Of a stretch of DNA of 64,000 bases, positions 32,261-40,254 are shown in pieces. The notes below the pieces were generated by a model. That model was not told the DNA's origin. It saw only the letters and a program-made list of their open reading frames with translations, and did no database searches. The stretch's first letter is position 1; every line of letters starts with the position of its first letter. Source of the DNA: CAZJVD01 sp964549505 (GTDB lineage Bacteria; Bdellovibrionota; UBA1018; CAZJVD01); the NCBI GenBank assembly GCA_964549505.1, contig CAZJVD010000001.1:434001-498000 (forward strand), given 5' to 3'. Position numbers and translations under genes: made by a program.

Positions 32261-33154
32261 ATGGCGAGCATGAAGGAGCTCCGGACTCGGATCTCCAGCG
32301 TAAAAAATACTCAGCAAACGACACGAGCCATGAAGCTCGTTTCCGCGGCGAAACTCCGTCGTGCGCAAGACGCGATTGTGAACAATCGTCCGTTTGCTAA
32401 GAAAGTCGGCGACTTGATCCGTCTTGTTTCGTCGATGCATCAGTCGTCAGTCGAATCGCCGCTCATTCTCGGTCGTTACGGAAAAGCTCGGTCCGATACG
32501 CGGTTGATGTTGGTTCTCGTTTCATCCGATCGGGGACTTTGTGGAAACTTTAACGGTTCCATTATTAAGGCGGCGTCACGGTGGGTGGACGAAAACGGTC
32601 GGCAGTACAAGTCCGTTGAGTTCGCGTTCGTTGGACGTAAAGCGATGGATTTTTTCAAAAATCGTGGCGTAAAGGCAGCTTACTTTCAAGAGTTTGGTCG
32701 TACGGTGACGTTCGAGCGAACGGATGAAATCATCCAATGGATCGTGGAAGGTTTTGAAGCCGATAAGTTTGACGAAGTGAAATTTGTTTACAACGAATTC
32801 AAGAACGCGATGGTTCAAGGTGTTGTTGTCGAGCACTTTCTGCCGGTAGCACCGGAGAAAGTGAATCTTGCGCAGCCGGGGACACGCAATCCAGATACGT
32901 ATATTGTTCGTCCGTCACAAAGAGAGATTTTGGCGCGGCTTCTTGAAAAGCATTTCACGATTCAGGCGTATCGAATTTTGCTCGAGTCTCAAGCGAGTGA
33001 GCATGGGGCGCGCATGGTCGCGATGGAGAATGCTACGAAAAACGCGGGCGAGATGATTCGCGGTTTGACGTTGCACTATAACAAGCAACGACAGGCGGCG
33101 ATCACGCGAGAACTTTTGGAAATTATTGCTGGGGCTGAGTCCCAGAAAGGTTAG
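32261..33154 (+). CDS. atpG: ATP synthase F1 subunit gamma
   Basis: 297 residues, typical length. It opens with the conserved MASMKELRTRISSVKNTQQTTRAM helix (shown in part) that forms the rotor coiled coil with the C-terminal helix NATKNAGEMIRGLTLHYNKQRQA. The middle has SDRGLCGNFN. The gamma shaft couples proton flow to rotation inside the alpha/beta ring. It starts 6 nt after atpA and its stop lies just before the atpD ribosome-binding site. Confidence 0.95.
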   Translation: MASMKELRTRISSVKNTQQTTRAMKLVSAAKLRRAQDAIVNNRPFAKKVGDLIRLVSSMHQSSVESPLILGRYGKARSDTRLMLVLVSSDRGLCGNFNGSIIKAASRWVDENGRQYKSVEFAFVGRKAMDFFKNRGVKAAYFQEFGRTVTFERTDEIIQWIVEGFEADKFDEVKFVYNEFKNAMVQGVVVEHFLPVAPEKVNLAQPGTRNPDTYIVRPSQREILARLLEKHFTIQAYRILLESQASEHGARMVAMENATKNAGEMIRGLTLHYNKQRQAAITRELLEIIAGAESQKG

Positions 33155-33165
33155 TGGAGGAAATC

Positions 33166-34590
33166 ATGTCAGCTACTGCGAATCCGAAGAACACCGGACA
33201 CGTCAAACAAGTTATCGGTCCTGTGGTCGATGTTGAGTTTTCACCCGGTCATTTGCCACCGATTTATCACGCGGTTCGTGTGACCAACGTCGCGATTGAC
33301 AAGACGGAGTGGAACCTGGTGCTCGAAGTAGCGCAACACCTTGGAGAAAACACCGTTCGCTGCATCTCGATGGACGCAACGGATGGTTTGATTCGCGGAC
33401 AGCCTGCTTGGGACACGGGAGCTCAGATTCAGGTTCCGGTCGGTAAGGAAACGCTCGGACGTATTATCAACGTTATCGGTGATCCCGTCGACGAAGGTGG
33501 TCCCGTCAAGGCGAAGAAAACGTATCCGATCCATCGTCCTGCTCCGGCGTTTCGTGATCAGTCCGTGACAGTCGAGCCGTTTTTCACAGGCATTAAGGTC
33601 GTGGATCTTCTTGCTCCGTACGCAAAGGGCGGAAAGATTGGTCTTTTCGGCGGTGCGGGTGTGGGTAAGACGGTTTTGATTCAGGAGTTGATCAATAACG
33701 TTGCGACCCAACACGGGGGTTACTCGGTATTCGGTGGCGTCGGAGAGCGGACGCGCGAAGGAAACGATCTCTGGGTTGAAATGAAAGAGTCTGGCGTTAT
33801 CGACAAGACCTGTCTTGTGTACGGACAGATGAACGAGCCGCCAGGCGCTCGGGCTCGCGTGGGTTTGACGGCTCTCACCGTCGCCGAGTATTTTCGCGAC
33901 GAAGAAAACCAAGACGTTCTTTTGTTCATCGACAATATTTTCCGGTTCACGCAAGCCGGCTCCGAAGTTTCGGCACTGCTCGGACGGATCCCATCTGCCG
34001 TCGGGTACCAACCGACTCTCGGAACCGAAATGGGTGAACTTCAAGAGCGGATCACCTCAACGAACAAGGGTTCGATCACGTCGATTCAGGCCGTTTACGT
34101 TCCTGCGGACGATTACACCGACCCTGCGCCGGCAACGACGTTCTCGCACTTGGATGCGACAACGAACCTGTCACGTCAGATCGCTGAACTTGGGATCTAT
34201 CCAGCAGTGGATCCACTCGCTTCGACCTCGCGGCTTCTTGAACCCGGTGTGGTTGGTGAAGAGCACTATGCGGTCGCTCGTCGCGTGCAGTCGATCCTTC
34301 AACGTTACAAGGAACTCCAAGACATCATCGCGATTCTCGGAATGGATGAATTGTCCGAAACCGATAAGCAACTTGTGGGTCGTGCACGACGGATTCAGCG
34401 GTTCTTGTCGCAGCCCTTCCACGTGGCCGAACAGTTCACGGGTCTTAAAGGTTGCTTCGTGAAGATCGAAGACACTGTTCGTGGATTCAAAGAAATCTGC
34501 GACGGCAAGCACGACGACCTTCCTGAGCAAGCGTTCTATCTTGTCGGTACGATCGAAGACGCTGTTGAAAAGGCTAAGAAGCTACAATGA
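33166..34590 (+). CDS. atpD: ATP synthase F1 subunit beta (catalytic)
   Basis: 474 residues from the ATG at 33166 (GGAGG with five-base spacing). The P-loop is GGAGVGKTVLIQEL, followed by GERTREGNDLW with the catalytic Glu, ALTVAEYFRDE and LFIDNIFRFTQAGSEVSALLGR. The usual DELSEEDK loop reads DELSETDK. This is the catalytic subunit of F1. The last 4 nt overlap the atpC start (ATGA). Confidence 0.97.
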   Translation: MSATANPKNTGHVKQVIGPVVDVEFSPGHLPPIYHAVRVTNVAIDKTEWNLVLEVAQHLGENTVRCISMDATDGLIRGQPAWDTGAQIQVPVGKETLGRIINVIGDPVDEGGPVKAKKTYPIHRPAPAFRDQSVTVEPFFTGIKVVDLLAPYAKGGKIGLFGGAGVGKTVLIQELINNVATQHGGYSVFGGVGERTREGNDLWVEMKESGVIDKTCLVYGQMNEPPGARARVGLTALTVAEYFRDEENQDVLLFIDNIFRFTQAGSEVSALLGRIPSAVGYQPTLGTEMGELQERITSTNKGSITSIQAVYVPADDYTDPAPATTFSHLDATTNLSRQIAELGIYPAVDPLASTSRLLEPGVVGEEHYAVARRVQSILQRYKELQDIIAILGMDELSETDKQLVGRARRIQRFLSQPFHVAEQFTGLKGCFVKIEDTVRGFKEICDGKHDDLPEQAFYLVGTIEDAVEKAKKLQ

Positions 34591-35000
34591 GCCTTCAGCT
34601 GACCGTCCTCACACCCGAACGCAAACTTGTGGATCATGTCGAGATCGCACACGTTACGCTGACAGGCAGTGAGGGCGAGATTCAGATTTTGCCTGGCCAC
34701 GCGGCAATGGTCGGAACGCTTGAGACCGGTCGGTTTGCCTACTCCACCGCGCATAACACTGCACCGGCGTTCAACGGTTTTATCGCGTCTGGATTTTTTG
34801 AAGTGAGTGGCGACGAAGTCGCGGTCGTCGCTGAGGTTCTTGAACTCGCAGGTGAGATCAACGTTGAGCGAGCGAAGGCCGCCGAAGCCAAAGCGCTCGA
34901 AAAACTACAGTCAAAGGATCTGTCGCTTGAGCTGATCGAAAAGTATCAGCGCAAGCTCAGACGTGCGCGTCTGCGGCAGAGCTTAGCTAAAAAGCAGTAG
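34587..35000 (+). CDS. atpC: ATP synthase F1 subunit epsilon
   Basis: 137 residues. The N-terminal beta-sandwich contains LTVLTPERKLVDHVEI and EIQILPGHAAMVGTLETG. The C-terminal two-helix part is full length (ERAKAAEAKALEKLQ and onward), so autoinhibition of hydrolysis is possible. It overlaps atpD by 4 nt and closes the operon, 20 bp short of a convergent lipoprotein gene. Subunits a (atpB), c (atpE) and the I protein are not in the window, so the Fo membrane genes must be elsewhere. Confidence 0.93.
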   Translation: MSLQLTVLTPERKLVDHVEIAHVTLTGSEGEIQILPGHAAMVGTLETGRFAYSTAHNTAPAFNGFIASGFFEVSGDEVAVVAEVLELAGEINVERAKAAEAKALEKLQSKDLSLELIEKYQRKLRRARLRQSLAKKQ

Positions 35001-35020
35001 AAAAAGCGAATTTCAATGCG

Positions 35021-36100
35021 CTAGAACGCGAAAGTCGAAGGGCTGGAGCGCGCGTTCGTCCAGCGTTCGAAGTCGCCAACGGCGTCAGGAACCGGTTTGC
35101 CTTGTGGCGAATCAATGAGGTCGTCCGTGCCCGTCGCAGGAGAACCATCGGTACCGCCGGTGGCAGCTTCCTCAGTAGCGCCTTCTTCGGCTGTCGCCGA
35201 TGGCGGGGCTACTTCGCCTTCTGTTCCACCTACAGATGGAGTCGTGCCCGATCCAGGGGTTTGACTTTGATCAAGGTTTTGCTGCACGTCTGGTTGCGGT
35301 TGCGGTTGCGGCGCTGGCTGTTCGGCTGGTGCCTCCGTAACTGGAACCTCAAAAGACTCATAATACGAAAGTGACTTTTCGAGCTCGGTTTGAGCTTTCG
35401 TGTCGTTCTTAGCTTTCGCTTCTTCAAGCTTCACCTTGATGGCCGCTTTAACGGACGACAAGCGCTCAAACAAAAGCCTGTATGAACTTGTTGTGCTGCC
35501 TGCTTCAGCGAGCGACACGATCAAAGCCGTGCCGGTGTACTGAACTGAGGAAACTGTATAAGTCGATGCTCCGTACTGAACCGACGGAGTCGGGCACGGT
35601 GGCGTAGCGGCTTTTTGTTCTGGGGTCGCCGATGCCGTTTGATCTGGCGTCAGACAAACCACGTCTTGCGTGTTCTTAATCCCGAGCTGAAGAACTTTTA
35701 GCGTAACGGTAGCCCCGTCTTGCGCGTAACCCAATCGTGAGGAAACTCCCGAAACAGCCGCGCGATCCTTTGACGCGTCAGCCGTTACGACTTTTGAACG
35801 GTCGATGACAGCGACGGTTGCATCGCTTTCAAAACTGAGACTCATTCCAGAAAAAGGTGTTTCGGTCACTCCGTAGTAAACGGAGTTCTGCGAGGCAGAG
35901 TTTAAAGTTTTTCCGGCTGCGTCTTGCGTCGACACAGTCGTCTGAACATTCGTCAAATCCCACTGACCAGCGACCGATACAAACGCTGGTGCCGAGGTTT
36001 CATCTTTTGCGGCGGCAGCAGGCTCGTTTTCGGAGGTCTTGGTACATCCTGAAGTTATAATTCCTAGAGATAGAACGACGGCAAGGGTGACGGGTTTCAT
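35021..36100 (-). CDS. Predicted lipoprotein, unknown function (paralogue B)
   Basis: 359 residues. The signal ends in TSGC (Cys19), a lipobox-like site with an atypical -3 residue. The mature part starts with a Ser/Glu/Ala-rich linker, then AGQWDLTNVQTTVST opening a beta-rich domain. That opening resembles AGNWVIHSVSTDNVN in the neighbouring lipoprotein, so the two share a domain. A charged helix near 210-235 is followed by a Pro/Gln/Gly/Thr-rich tail of about 100 residues. GGAG precedes the ATG. Probably surface or periplasmic, anchored by lipid. No known family recognised. Confidence 0.75.
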   Translation of the reverse strand: MKPVTLAVVLSLGIITSGCTKTSENEPAAAAKDETSAPAFVSVAGQWDLTNVQTTVSTQDAAGKTLNSASQNSVYYGVTETPFSGMSLSFESDATVAVIDRSKVVTADASKDRAAVSGVSSRLGYAQDGATVTLKVLQLGIKNTQDVVCLTPDQTASATPEQKAATPPCPTPSVQYGASTYTVSSVQYTGTALIVSLAEAGSTTSSYRLLFERLSSVKAAIKVKLEEAKAKNDTKAQTELEKSLSYYESFEVPVTEAPAEQPAPQPQPQPDVQQNLDQSQTPGSGTTPSVGGTEGEVAPPSATAEEGATEEAATGGTDGSPATGTDDLIDSPQGKPVPDAVGDFERWTNARSSPSTFAF

Positions 36101-36126
36101 TTTCGGCTCCTAAAACTTTCTTTATT

Positions 36127-36169
36127 CTAAAAACGTTTTTAGGAGAGAGTGGTTTGCACCACCCTCTCC
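36127..36169 (-). terminator. Terminator between the two lipoprotein genes
   Basis: GGAGAGAGTGG (36142-36152) and CCACCCTCTCC (36159-36169) make an 11-bp stem with one mismatch and a 6-base loop. On the minus strand this is followed by the palindrome CTAAAAACGTTTTTAG, which ends in a T5 run. The position, 26 bp past the stop of the 342-residue lipoprotein gene, fits an intrinsic terminator for that gene. Confidence 0.6.
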
Positions 36170-36194
36170 CAAATAACCTAAGAAGCTTATTTCT

Positions 36195-37223
36195 TTACTT
36201 CTTTGCTTCGTCTGCAGACTTTGCAGCAGCGGCTGCAGCTTCGTCAGCAGCCTTCTTAGCAGCTTTTTCAGCAGCTTCGGCGGCTTCCTTAGCCTTGCGC
36301 TCTGTTTCGGCCTTGCGAGCAGCTTCACGATCATTTGAATCGTCAACAAGGTCACGGTGAAGCGTCTTCATCGTCTTCAGCGTTTCGCGTGCTGATGCGA
36401 GCTCTTCGCTCACGTCATTCTTCTCGTGCGTTGCTTTTTCTGCTTGAATGCCCTTGATCGCGCCTTCAGCGGACTTAATGTCGTCGCTATTCTTAGATGC
36501 TTCAGCACGTTGTTGAACGTGCTTTGCGTCTTCGAGACGTTCGTTAAGCTTTTCGCCTTCTTGCTCGTACGTAGCATTCAGTTGTTCGAGTTGAACGATC
36601 TGCGCTTCGATTTCAGCAATAGTCGTTTCAGGACGCTTGAAAGTCAGCGCCGACGTTTCGTCAGAATTCGAAACGTTGAAGATGACAGAGTCAGTCGTCA
36701 CTTGGATCGAATCGATCGTCATGAAATCTGCTTCAGATGACAGCTTTACAGTCATCTTAGCGCTGACATCGTCACCGCTGTCCTTAACCACTTTACCGTC
36801 TTCCATTTTTTCAGGAAACGAAAGCGTGATTTGCGAACCAGCTTGAACGTAGTTCACCGACGATTCGACGCGTGTTCCGCGTTGAAAAGTCATGCGATCT
36901 GCCTTCACGCTCTTGCGACCGAAAGCCGTTCCATCGTTTTCGAAAACGAAGTTCAGATTTCTGTAATCTGAATCAAGAACAGCGCCCGTGTTGAGCGTAC
37001 GAACGCGATTCGTCACAGCGAAATCGTTTGGTTCGTTGACGTTGTCAGTCGAAACTGAGTGAATCACCCAATTGCCAGCCACTGCGCTGATAACTGGTGC
37101 TGAGCTTCCGCTCGCGCCGCCTTCAGCGTCTTTGTTCTCTTGCGACTTTGTACATCCGATTGCCCCAACCCCAATGATTGCAACCAATGCTGCAAGCGTA
37201 CTTTTCATATTGTGCTTGATCAT
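36195..37223 (-). CDS. Predicted lipoprotein with long coiled coil, unknown function (paralogue A)
   Basis: 342 residues. The signal ends at a GAIGC lipobox-like site (atypical -3 Ala). A linker of about 20 residues is followed by a beta-rich domain (about 45-205) whose start resembles the next lipoprotein. The C-terminal 130 residues are a highly charged coiled coil ending in a long Ala/Lys/Glu repeat (KEAAEAAEKAAKKAADEA). GAGGAG precedes the ATG at a rather long distance; a second Met at codon 6 is possible. It could bridge outer membrane and peptidoglycan, as Lpp-like helices do, but that is inference. Confidence 0.75.
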   Translation of the reverse strand: MIKHNMKSTLAALVAIIGVGAIGCTKSQENKDAEGGASGSSAPVISAVAGNWVIHSVSTDNVNEPNDFAVTNRVRTLNTGAVLDSDYRNLNFVFENDGTAFGRKSVKADRMTFQRGTRVESSVNYVQAGSQITLSFPEKMEDGKVVKDSGDDVSAKMTVKLSSEADFMTIDSIQVTTDSVIFNVSNSDETSALTFKRPETTIAEIEAQIVQLEQLNATYEQEGEKLNERLEDAKHVQQRAEASKNSDDIKSAEGAIKGIQAEKATHEKNDVSEELASARETLKTMKTLHRDLVDDSNDREAARKAETERKAKEAAEAAEKAAKKAADEAAAAAAKSADEAKK

Positions 37224-37815
37224 TTTTTACTTACTCCTCTTTTTGTTTAATGCGTCTTCTAGCGAGGGGTTGCGTTGCACACCACCCGAGTGTCCTCAGT
37301 AGGCCACGTAAACCCTCGTCTTGAAGATTCGGCGGAGCTATGAGCAACGCTTATGCCCGAATAAAATGGCACCCCTGCGCTCAGTGGAAAAGATTGCGAA
37401 AAAAGGCGAGCTTCTGATTAAAAAAATCAGGTAAAATCAACTATTTATATTAAAATATGGGGGGGTTTTCCGGCTAAAGCTTTGACAGCTGTGCAGGAGA
37501 AGATCAGTTAGGGAATTAGGGGAGTCCATCCATGGACGATTTGGGGGTTAGGGTAAACTTTCGAAGACTGTCTTACTTTTAGGCGCCTCGAATCAGGTCG
37601 CCGTCTTCTTACTAGAATACTAGAGCAAATCAGATGCCATCAGGGATCCTCTTGAAAACAAAGAGAATCTTCTTGCGAGGCAGAATCGCCAACTATAAAA
37701 AGACAGACACAGCTGTCGAGGCGTTTGACAGATTTTTTAGGCGCCAAGAAACCTTCATTGTGCGCTTAGATGCGGCTGTTATTCTGAATCGGTAGGGTTT
37801 TTTAAATAAAGGAAG
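37224..37815. other. 592-bp AT-rich intergenic region with short repeats
   Basis: No ORF above 20 codons and no RNA gene recognised. It separates divergent genes. TTTTAGGCGCC occurs twice (37577-37587, 37735-37745), each preceded within 10-14 bases by CTGTC or GACAG. GACAGCTGTG (37482-37491) and CACAGCTGTC (37708-37717) are inverted copies. TATAAA at 37694 and TTGACA near 37727 could be promoter parts. It likely holds the promoters of both flanking genes and perhaps regulator sites. Confidence 0.5.
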
Positions 37816-40254
37816 ATGATAACTCCAGTGCTCGTCTCAGGCGGACGTTTGGGCGTTCTATCTTTCCTTGCGCTGGCAGGGATGGCTTTCTTCGGGGTTG
37901 CGAGTCAGTGGGCTTCCCAGTCCGTTCTTAGATTTCAGGTCCCGTTTCAGGTTCCCATGACGCTCCGTTTTTCATTGGGCTCGGAACTGGACGACGGCGC
38001 TCCGTGGGCCGACGGTCTCCGGGGTCAGATTCAGAAAGCCCAGGTCGAAGTCGACACAGCCATTGAGAGGTTTCGAGCTACACGACCGGTACGCCGCGTG
38101 GTGGCCGCAGCTACGGCTTCCTCAGGAAAGCGGACGACACCTTTAAAAACTGTTTTAGTTGATAGACGGGTTTTAACATCGAGTTACACCCCTCGGACCG
38201 AACTTACGGTGATGACCAGCACGGCGGTTCATATCGCGCCTGCGGCAGTGCCTGTGGTGGCTATCCAACCGAAGTCGGTCGAGAAGCGGTTGGCTACTCA
38301 CGGTATAATGCTTTCTACGCAGCTTATGGTTGCGGCCCCGAAAGATCCTATGAGTACTCACCAGATGGTCGCGGCTGTTCAGGAGCTTTCGGTGGTTACT
38401 CAAGCTGCGCTCGCCATAGAGCGACCGGAAGTTCCGTTGCGACTCGCTGAACGGGCTAAGGAGATCTCTCCTTACGATGGATACTCATTCTCTGGCGTGG
38501 TGGAGCCGGCTCTGACGCCCCCTGCTCCTATTGCGATCGCCAGGGCCGCTCCAGTGCGAGTACTCACAAAGCCTGCTGAGAAGACAGTGAGTATTCAAGC
38601 CGCTAAACGGACCGAGGTCCCAGCAGAGTCGATCGCAGAGGTTGTGGATACTCACGTTGAGTACTCACAGTCGGCGCCCGTGTTACCTGTATTAGAAGAT
38701 AATGCGGCCGTCGCAGACGAGCCCAGCGCCGTCGCTCAGGCGCCGGCTGTTTCAATGGAGCTGGTTGAGCGTATGTCAGACCCCAGTTTCGTTAAGCAGG
38801 TCCATGGTTACCTTTCTTCAGCTAAAGCAAATCCGGTGACTGCCCCGCCGGTCGTTACCGTTGTCGGAGCGGGCGCAGCCGTGGATGCCGGCCTAAACGC
38901 CGAGAGCGGCGCTAAGACAAGCGCATTGATCGGCGCAGTGACCGCTAAGCCATCCGCCTCTATCGTGATTGCGCCATCAGGGGGTGGCTCGGCATCCGCG
39001 AAGTCGGATGGTTCAGAGACACGCACCGTAGCTGAGGGGCTCACTGTTACAAAGAAGACGACCTCGGCCAAACAGGGGCTGCACTCTGTCGCGGACAGTG
39101 CTCAAAACTGGCCGAACGTTCCGACATCGGGATTCTATGAGAGCTTTGGTGCCCCTCATACGATCTCGGCTGTGAACATTTTAAATATCGACGGTTCCAA
39201 GGCGATCACCGCGTCGGGATGGTTTCTGGCTGAGAGTCAGGGCCATGTCCCGATGTTGGCTTTTCTGAAGGACGCAGCTTATCCATCGGCGATACCGATG
39301 ATTTCGGACTTCAATCTCGGCGTGTTGCGCGCGACGTACGGTCGGGATTCGTCGGCAGAGGCTTCGATTCTTTTTGGAAAGGTTGCTGAGGGTTGGCAGA
39401 TCAGTGCGCCTGAAGCGCTCGGGCCGCGCATCGCTTACTTTGATGAGACATGGTCGCCCGTTGTGGCAACAGCCGAGGGTCCAAAGTACTTCTTAGCTTT
39501 TGGTATCAAGGGTGGGTTTATCTGGGTCGGAGCAACGTCGGCAGAGGGTGATGCCGGCGGGACGTATGTTCCTCTCAGCGAAGGACAGATCTCTTATGTC
39601 GACTTCTCGGAACCCCGAAAAGTAGCCATTTCCGGCTCGATTTATTACCCATTGGGTGAAAACGACGAAGAAGGCTATGACGCTGCGTCATCTTTGATCG
39701 TGCATGCGCACGGACAGAACGTGCCCGACGATGTCTCGGGAAGCCAGGGCCAGTTCCGTCTGGGTGAAGTGATCGCCATGGGATGGTACCCGGTGGTTGT
39801 CGAAACCTGGGCTAAGAGACCGGATGGAGATGGGTATCTTCATCGGCACGCCATAGAGTCCTGGGCCTTTGCTGAAGCCCAGCTTCCGCAGCTGCGCGAA
39901 ACGGAGGTCTATCGGTTTCGTACAGACATCGGTGCTGGAACGGTGGATGGTCGTGGGTCTATCTGGGGGGAGATGTCCGGACTTGTTGTTGAGAAGGCGG
40001 AAACTGTTGGATTGTTTCCAGAAGTGAGTCGAGTTTTGGGTTCGCCGAGCCCATCGAGCGAAGTCCTAAGTGTTACAGGACCCGAACGGACTGAGAAAAA
40101 CACGCCACTAGATGGAAAGAAACCGCGTTTCTTAGCGGTCGGTCTGGAACAGAGTTGGGTCACAGCACGGGTTTTAGATCGCGGGGGGGAAGTTCGCTGG
40201 AGCAGCAGCTTGCCGGTGGAGCCCAACGTTATCTCGGTCGTTAGCGGCTACTGA
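37816..40254 (+). CDS. Large envelope protein with disordered spacer, unknown function
   Basis: 812 residues. A membrane anchor or uncleaved signal (about 12-30) is followed by an Ala/Val/Pro/Thr-rich low-complexity region to about residue 420, like TonB-type periplasmic spacers. The C-terminal 390 residues are a folded beta-rich part, aromatic and Gly-rich, in which I recognise no family. The AGGAAG before the ATG is very close, so a GTG four codons on may be used. The region 38290-38670 contains a dense cluster of GTGAGTACTCAC-like palindromes in several frames. Its end overlaps the convergent transglycosylase gene by 81 nt. Confidence 0.75.
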   Translation: MITPVLVSGGRLGVLSFLALAGMAFFGVASQWASQSVLRFQVPFQVPMTLRFSLGSELDDGAPWADGLRGQIQKAQVEVDTAIERFRATRPVRRVVAAATASSGKRTTPLKTVLVDRRVLTSSYTPRTELTVMTSTAVHIAPAAVPVVAIQPKSVEKRLATHGIMLSTQLMVAAPKDPMSTHQMVAAVQELSVVTQAALAIERPEVPLRLAERAKEISPYDGYSFSGVVEPALTPPAPIAIARAAPVRVLTKPAEKTVSIQAAKRTEVPAESIAEVVDTHVEYSQSAPVLPVLEDNAAVADEPSAVAQAPAVSMELVERMSDPSFVKQVHGYLSSAKANPVTAPPVVTVVGAGAAVDAGLNAESGAKTSALIGAVTAKPSASIVIAPSGGGSASAKSDGSETRTVAEGLTVTKKTTSAKQGLHSVADSAQNWPNVPTSGFYESFGAPHTISAVNILNIDGSKAITASGWFLAESQGHVPMLAFLKDAAYPSAIPMISDFNLGVLRATYGRDSSAEASILFGKVAEGWQISAPEALGPRIAYFDETWSPVVATAEGPKYFLAFGIKGGFIWVGATSAEGDAGGTYVPLSEGQISYVDFSEPRKVAISGSIYYPLGENDEEGYDAASSLIVHAHGQNVPDDVSGSQGQFRLGEVIAMGWYPVVVETWAKRPDGDGYLHRHAIESWAFAEAQLPQLRETEVYRFRTDIGAGTVDGRGSIWGEMSGLVVEKAETVGLFPEVSRVLGSPSPSSEVLSVTGPERTEKNTPLDGKKPRFLAVGLEQSWVTARVLDRGGEVRWSSSLPVEPNVISVVSGY
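38350..38668. repeat. Cluster of GTGAGTACTCAC-like palindromes inside a coding region
   Basis: Near-copies of one 12-bp palindrome: ATGAGTACTCAC (38350), GCGAGTACTCAC (38556), GTGAGTATTCAA (38587), GTGGATACTCAC (38644), TTGAGTACTCAC (38657), with half sites at about 38294, 38397 and 38482. They fall in all three codon phases, so they are not a protein repeat. The same core occurs at 26015, 26318 and 26631. The sequence equals the known SlmA-binding site of Enterobacteria except for 1-2 bases per copy. Confidence 0.6.
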
